Of a stretch of DNA of 64,000 bases, positions 58,731-64,000 are shown piece by piece. Origin of the DNA: Antitrichia curtipendula. Taxonomy: Eukaryota; Streptophyta; Bryopsida; Hypnales; Leucodontaceae. Location of the stretch: positions 55,007,570-55,071,569 of the forward strand of contig OX579634.1 of NCBI GenBank assembly GCA_951230915.1, read 5' to 3'. Numbering within the stretch: position 1 is the stretch's first letter; the number at the start of each line of letters is the position of its first letter. The notes beneath the pieces were generated by a model. That model was not told where the DNA came from. It did no database searches and saw only the letters and a list, made by a program, of their open reading frames with translations. The position numbers and the translations under genes were made by a program.

Positions 58731-60199
58731 AAATTTCTCTAGATCTCGTCCAGTGGACTGGACCGGGCCTTAAGTCAACCCCACCGCTCCTTCCCCAAGC
58801 TTGCCAAGTTGCAGGGCACTGGACTGCGCAGTGCATACCCATAAGACTCGCTTGCAGGGCTTCAAGGTTCCGACAATCGCCAGTGGGGCGACATTTGTCG
58901 AGGTTTAGGGTGCATGCATCCCAAGTCCCAACCCCAGCACCAATACGGGAAACCTGTGTGGGGCTACATTGATTACCAGTGCCACAAAAGTCACGAGAGT
59001 GACAAGTTAGAGCACAGTGAGTGAAGAGCCCGTTTCCATTGGTAACCGGACTCTAAGGTAGTCGACCCCTTTCCAACCACTTAAGCAATTTAGCATATCT
59101 GCAGTATGGGTAGGGTGAGGGGAAATTTTCACCCTTTAGAGAGATAGAGTTTCGAAGGATTTTCAGATTTTTGTATATGTTTTTCTTCAAAAAAAAATTA
59201 CCATGAATTTTTGGGGTGAAATTTTTTTCAACCTATTCTTGTTATACATGTCACGCTATTTTCAACATAGGCTGATTACAAAATCGGCAATGCTTCAATG
59301 TAAGAGATAATTGTGGCTTCCGATGTACATGTTGTGATCATTGTATGCTTTCAATGTACACCTCCCAAACATTTGTATTGCTCCCGCTTTGCTTTGAATT
59401 GATAGCATCAGCTGCCACCTAAACCATAGCTCATCGAAAACATAGCAACCTATTTGGCAAAAATGGGTGGATGACCGGAAAGGGGTTGACTACCTTAGAA
59501 GCCCATTCAAGTTGACCATGGGAAGAGAAGAAAAAAGACTTTCAAATCTTGATGTGATGTACATTTTGAAACAACAAGTTCCAATCTAGGATCCATAGAA
59601 GGTATAGGAATGTTTTAAACTTTTGCAAAGTCAAAGGTCTAGGCCTAGACCCTTTCAATCCCCAGTAGAAACAGGGTCTAAAATCATTCACACTAAAGCT
59701 GATGTGTATAGATGGAGTCAAAACTACCGGGAGGTGCTATTTTTTATTTGTAGCCAAATAAAAATCATAAAGTTTTAACTTTTAAAAATTATATTTATTA
59801 GAGAATTTTTGTATTTTTTTATGAATTTTCAAACCAAAATCTTAAAGTATTTTATAGGTGCATGTTTGAAGCGCCTCTAGAAAGTCCAAAATGATTCACC
59901 AAAATCTCTATTCCTTTGCAACCATGATGCTCTATGTTTGACCTCTAAAGGTATTCAATGTTTCCAGGCTCAAAATTGCTTCAAAATATTTAAGATCCTT
60001 TAGTTAACTTGTTGGAGTACACCCTCCTGAAATTTCAAAAAAAGAAACCTTACCAATTGCAAGATCAAGTCACTTGAATATAAAAAAGAAGTATTTTCAA
60101 TTCTTCCCAAATGGTTAGATTTCATCTTCCAAACTTTTTACACAAAAATGTTTAGATCCTAAAATTTGTTACTCTCCATAATATGTTGAAAAAATAAGT
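58731..60199. other. Intergenic with relic repeats
   Basis: About 59990-60050 matches, in reverse, part of 33170-33215 (TTTAGTTAACTTGTT, GTACACCCTCCT). No gene is recognised. Confidence 0.4.
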
Positions 60200-60812
60200 T
60201 GGAAATACATATAAAAATTTTCAGACAAAAATATATTTCATATATCATGCTTGAAATGAATAGCAAGTAAAAAGAACTAGAGTATGATTAAAAATACTAA
60301 ATTATTTATTAAGAATTCAATTATGAAATTGAAAATTCAAACTCCACTGGTTGTCATGTTATTATAAACAAGCTACACCCAATGGTTTTATTTATTTTTT
60401 AAATATTGAAAATTGAGTTAAATAAAGGACTTCAAAATTTATTTTAGAGTAGAAATTCCATAACTACCCACAAACTAAAACTCCTCATAACTTTCATCCC
60501 ATTAATCAAAACGAAATGATTAAAAGCTTTCCGCAGATATAATTTTAGAAAATAAATTCAAACTTTTATTTCTTAAAAAAGTGATTTAATTTGAACTATT
60601 CAAGTTGCCTGCTCAGCAATGAGAATTACATATCATGCAATAAATTTTTAACCATGTAGTCAAAAGTTATGAAAATTGTTGTTCCTTAAAGCTACTCCAC
60701 AAACACATGTTGTGTGAAAATTTCAAAGGAAAAAAATAAAAATTCCATTTGTAGTGAGTTACCCAAAATCGCTATGTTACCAAAAAATGGTGTTTGGACC
60801 TTTAGGGGTTAA
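60200..60812. mobile_element. Right part of a TTAA family 1 element
   Basis: Ends TTTGGACCTTTAGGGGTTAA and aligns with the right half of 38502-39445 (CTACACCCAATG, AATAAAGGACTTCAAA, AAAATCGCTATGTT). The left end is lost or replaced. Confidence 0.6.
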
Positions 60813-61129
60813 GGTTGGAGGCATCCCACATGGATGGTTTAAGGTCCTATTTGGAACACTTCAAGAAATTTCTATATAATAGAAATGAAAGGGTGAACAG
60901 AAATGGGTACAATTGCTTTAATTTGAGTATACCGCAAAATCTGTTTTTATATCTAATAAACTAAATATACCATAAAAAAATTTGAAATATATTGTAAATC
61001 TTAATATATTGTATATAAATGTAAATTTGAATATGAATATTTTATGGAATGTATGTGAATTATTTCTAATTTTTTATACATAAAATTTTAAATTTTTTGA
61101 TAATATATAGGTACTCAATGGATTCAGTC

Positions 61130-61500
61130 TAGAAGACTCGGATATATCTTAGACATCAATTGTCAATTGTCAAAGCTTGCCACTTTGGGGGGAACTAGAA
61201 AAAATAATAAATGTATCTTTTTGAATTCGTCCATACAAAATTTGTACTAGATAGCTATGGAAATTTGTGAAACTTTAAAAAAGAACTTTAACCTCATAGA
61301 TTGAAAGATTGTAGCCTTTGAAGTTAGAAGTAAGAAAAGTCTTGCCCAAGATCAATAGATTTTAGTTCATCTTAAAGTGAAATCATACACAATGTTTTAT
61401 TGTAAATAGTTGTATTCCTTTATCATGATAATTTCATACTTGCTAAATTTGAAAAGTAGAAGAATTTTGCACACGTTTTCCTAAGAAATGTTGGGCATCA
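61130..61500. repeat. Degenerate internal piece of a family 1 element
   Basis: Faint match to the left interior of the family (a TTTGTACTAGA...GAAA...GATTGAAAGATTGTAGC series parallel to 38610-38700). No termini. Confidence 0.35.
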
Positions 61501-62039
61501 TAATTTTAGGGTTAAAATTCAGAGTTGTTGTTGTTATTGGAGGAGTTTTTGTGGTTTAGGGTTAGAACATTCCCTGTTGTAAACCTTTGTTATAGAGTTG
61601 AAATATTGAATGACAAGTTTGAAAATTTGAATGGATGATTTCTAAAATTTGATTACAAAGGCATCCCACCAAACACAATGATTGTATTACAGAACACGAC
61701 CTAAATAATGTATTACAAAGCCATGGACTAGTGTTTTTTTCATTTTTTTTAGGTGATGCAAAAAACAACCTCAAGGTGGGGGGTGAAGCTATTTACATCT
61801 ATATACATGGATAAACCATACACAATGTGGATGAAAGAAGATATGCATTCAAAAGTGTACACATTCATCTATAATAGAGTAATATTTGTCCCTAGATTAC
61901 GTAGCAATTGAGCAATTTCATCCATTGAAAATAGGATAATCTATTTGTGAATATTCATTTAAATAAATTGTATAGCTTTTCGAGCAAATGGCCTTCCCCA
62001 AACAAACAAACAAGCTGCCCAAGTCCAACAAGGAATACA
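61501..62039. other. AT-rich intergenic
   Basis: No recognised feature. Confidence 0.4.
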
Positions 62040-63244
62040 CTTGAACTCTTGAAGTTTTTCTGACGGGCCGCAGATGCTCTCAGCGGCCACCACGTTTATT
62101 GTGCCCTGCCCAGTCGGACCGCGGGCACGCATTGAATTCCCTCCGACTCTGCCCGCTGCCATCGAACATGAGAAAGACCCGCTCGCCCTCTCCACGTGGC
62201 GAGGAGCGACGGACCGCCCGACGGACCAAGACCAGCCAAACCAAAGCGCAATTCACGCGGCCACGAACAATCGCTGCACTGCAAGCCCAACGAGGAGTTT
62301 TCCGTGTGCGTCCATTTGCCGGCAACGCTGCTGCTGGCAGGCGATGGAGCATCCTCAAGTAATAAACTGGTGGTCGGTTTGGTCCTGAAGATCGCCGAAC
62401 TTCCCAAGTCGGCGCTGTCGGTGCACTTCTTCATTCAGAACGGCAACACGCTTCACGCTCGATTCTCGACATTTGGGGAACTCCCAACGGTGGCTTGCAT
62501 TCGGATTTCCAAGTTTTGAGTTTGGTTGGGATTGGTTGCGGGGGTGGTATAGGAACGGTGAGCACGACCAGACACGCCATCTCTCAGTTGCTGCTTTTCT
62601 TTTCTTTTTTCCTCTTCTGGAGTTTGTACGTTTCATGGAGGCTGTTCTTTTGAGGGATGTGGACGGGGCGTGAGTTGACAGTGTCTACATTTTTTTCTTT
62701 GACGTTTTCGATTTTGGTTCCACAGGTGGAACTTTGTAGAACTGAAACAAAAGATTGCACGGAGCTTGGAGAATTTTAGTTTCGTTTGGGACTCGTGGAA
62801 CAAGTGCAGTAATTTTGGAGGAGAGAGAAGGAGGATTCGGTGTGTTTCGTTTTTTTCTCTGTTTGATGTGAGAGGACTGCTTTGTGGTTTTTGATTTTTG
62901 GGAGTTCGACTGGCGATGGCGGGGCGATGCTTGCGATGATGGGAATTTAGGTTATGCTGGGAAATTAAAGCGAGAGGGGTAGGGAGACACTGAGTGATTG
63001 GGGTAGTGATTCTGAGGCGGTTTCTCTTCTTATTGTCGTGCAGGGGGCTTAGAGTGGTGCAAGCCAGTTTAGCTGCCGACATGGTGTGACAAGCGCGATG
63101 GATGCTGTGAAACTTTGGAACGAGAGTTGCAGACGTAGAACGGGTCCATTTGAACAAAAAGTGTTGGACTGCTAGTAGGTGGTTTGGAATTTGGATGGAC
63201 AGGGGGGCCATTGAATCTCACTCTTTGGTGTGAATCGACGCACT
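62040..63244 (+). promoter_or_regulatory. GC-rich upstream region of the CCX gene
   Basis: Base composition rises sharply at about 62050. Frames occur on both strands without family resemblance. A donor-like AACG/GTGAGC at about 62556 and an acceptor-like GTGCAG at about 63044 would fit a 5' leader intron. That is only an inference. Confidence 0.4.
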
Positions 63245-63862
63245 ATGAATATAGCTCGGGGTCCTCGCGTCCGCCCCTTCGTTAGTTTACTTTCCTTGAT
63301 TTTCTTCATCGCTCTCCTCCGCACGCGTCCTTCGCCGTCCACTTCGTCACTTGCAAGCCAAGATTCAAACCAAGAATCAAGCGTTCTGGGACACGAAACA
63401 TGGCCAGGCACAGGTCGTCACGTGCTGGGATTCAATCCTGTCATATCCGGGGTAATTAACAATAAAACTTCCAATATAACTTCCAGCAGCAGGCAGAGGA
63501 GGAAGATCACGAGGCCGTGCACGAACGTTCGGGAGCATGTGGGGTTTCCAGATGAATGTAGTTACGTGCGAGCCAACACGGAGTGCCAGTCAGGGACGCT
63601 CATCGAGTACATCAATACGTATTACTGCACGTTTTCCAAGGCGCCGGTGCTGGCCTATGCGTTGTTCTTTGTCTGGCTCATGATGCTGTTCTACATGCTG
63701 GGCAACACGGCTGCTGATTACTTTTGCTGCTCCCTGGAGAAGCTGTCACTGCTGCTGCGCCTTCCACCCACGGTAGCGGGGGTGTCGCTCCTTCCCCTCG
63801 GAAACGGAGCGCCGGATGTGTTTGCCAGCATTGCGTCGTTTCTGGGAACGGGACACAGCCAG
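63245..63862 (+). CDS. Cation/calcium exchanger, CCX type, exon 1 (partial)
   Basis: The 206 codons from ATG at 63245 run to a CAG/GTGAGA donor at 63862; the gene continues beyond the window. Residues about 11-28 form an N-terminal hydrophobic helix. A luminal or extracellular Cys-containing stretch follows ([23 protein letters not shown]). Next come two transmembrane helices with [17 protein letters not shown], then the alpha-1 repeat [18 protein letters not shown]. The alpha repeats of this superfamily (CaCA) line the ion path, and plant CCX proteins exchange cations such as K, Na or Ca across internal membranes. The second alpha repeat should lie in later exons. An in-frame region upstream has no ATG, so this start is preferred. 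Confidence 0.85.
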
Positions 63863-64000
63863 GTGAGAGATAGTCCGAGATCACTTTTTTCCCCTCGTGA
63901 ATGTAAGTTATTTTTTCTTTGGATTTTTACATTTAGGGCTTTCATTTTCACGGATAGAGAACACTGTATGTACTAGATACAGTGAGGTGCACGGAACCCT

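Noticed and set aside
62633..63211. 192-codon minus-strand frame upstream of the CCX gene
   Set aside because: Its composition (Ser, His, Lys, Pro) and lack of any family resemblance fit an antisense shadow of a GC-rich leader.
1..64000. CRISPR arrays, bacterial operons or rRNA genes
   Set aside because: Spliced plant genes dominate; no regularly spaced repeats or rRNA-like sequence are seen.

Overview
The window looks like nuclear DNA of a land plant. Its spliced genes have GT-AG introns and encode typical plant proteins: L-type lectin receptor kinases, a BRITTLE1-like carrier and a CCX-type cation/calcium exchanger. Kinase-domain introns in the lectin receptor kinases and an intergenic fraction full of small transposons suggest a non-seed plant (bryophyte, lycophyte or fern). 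That placement is inference; nothing in the sequence names the species.

Layout. At 2.2-10.5 kb lies a divergent pair: a 7-exon, membrane-anchored SMP-30/gluconolactonase-like protein (minus) and a 4-exon mitochondrial-carrier-family gene (plus). They share a 1.27 kb promoter with three G-boxes. From 11.3 to 37.4 kb is a birth-and-death cluster of L-type lectin receptor kinases. Copy A (minus) is intact, copy B (plus) has frameshifts in its last exon, copy C keeps about 50 codons, copy D keeps five codons, and two or more further copies survive only as upstream sequence. Part of the cluster is a direct duplication with about 7.5 kb spacing (16.4-19.8 kb versus 23.0-27.5 kb).

From 30.7 to 46 kb the sequence is AT-rich and made of nested small repeats. 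At 46.2-48.4 kb is a frameshifted hAT-type transposase gene with short tandem repeats on both sides. A 200-base run of N follows at 49159-49358. The stretch 49.4-62 kb is mostly AT-rich with MITEs. It also holds a GC-rich island at 50-51.5 kb of unclear coding status. The first exon of a CCX exchanger opens at 63.2 kb and continues beyond the window.

The most unusual signal is a set of non-autonomous elements bounded by TTAA, with termini of the type CCCCTAAAGG/CCTTTAGGGG. Duplicated segments in the window supply filled and empty sites, and these fit precise insertion into TTAA, as in piggyBac-type transposition. No matching transposase is visible here. Other good leads are homologous sequence in introns 1 and 2 of the carrier gene, and a block of about 40 bp kept 570-690 bp upstream of all three lectin kinase genes that still have a start region.
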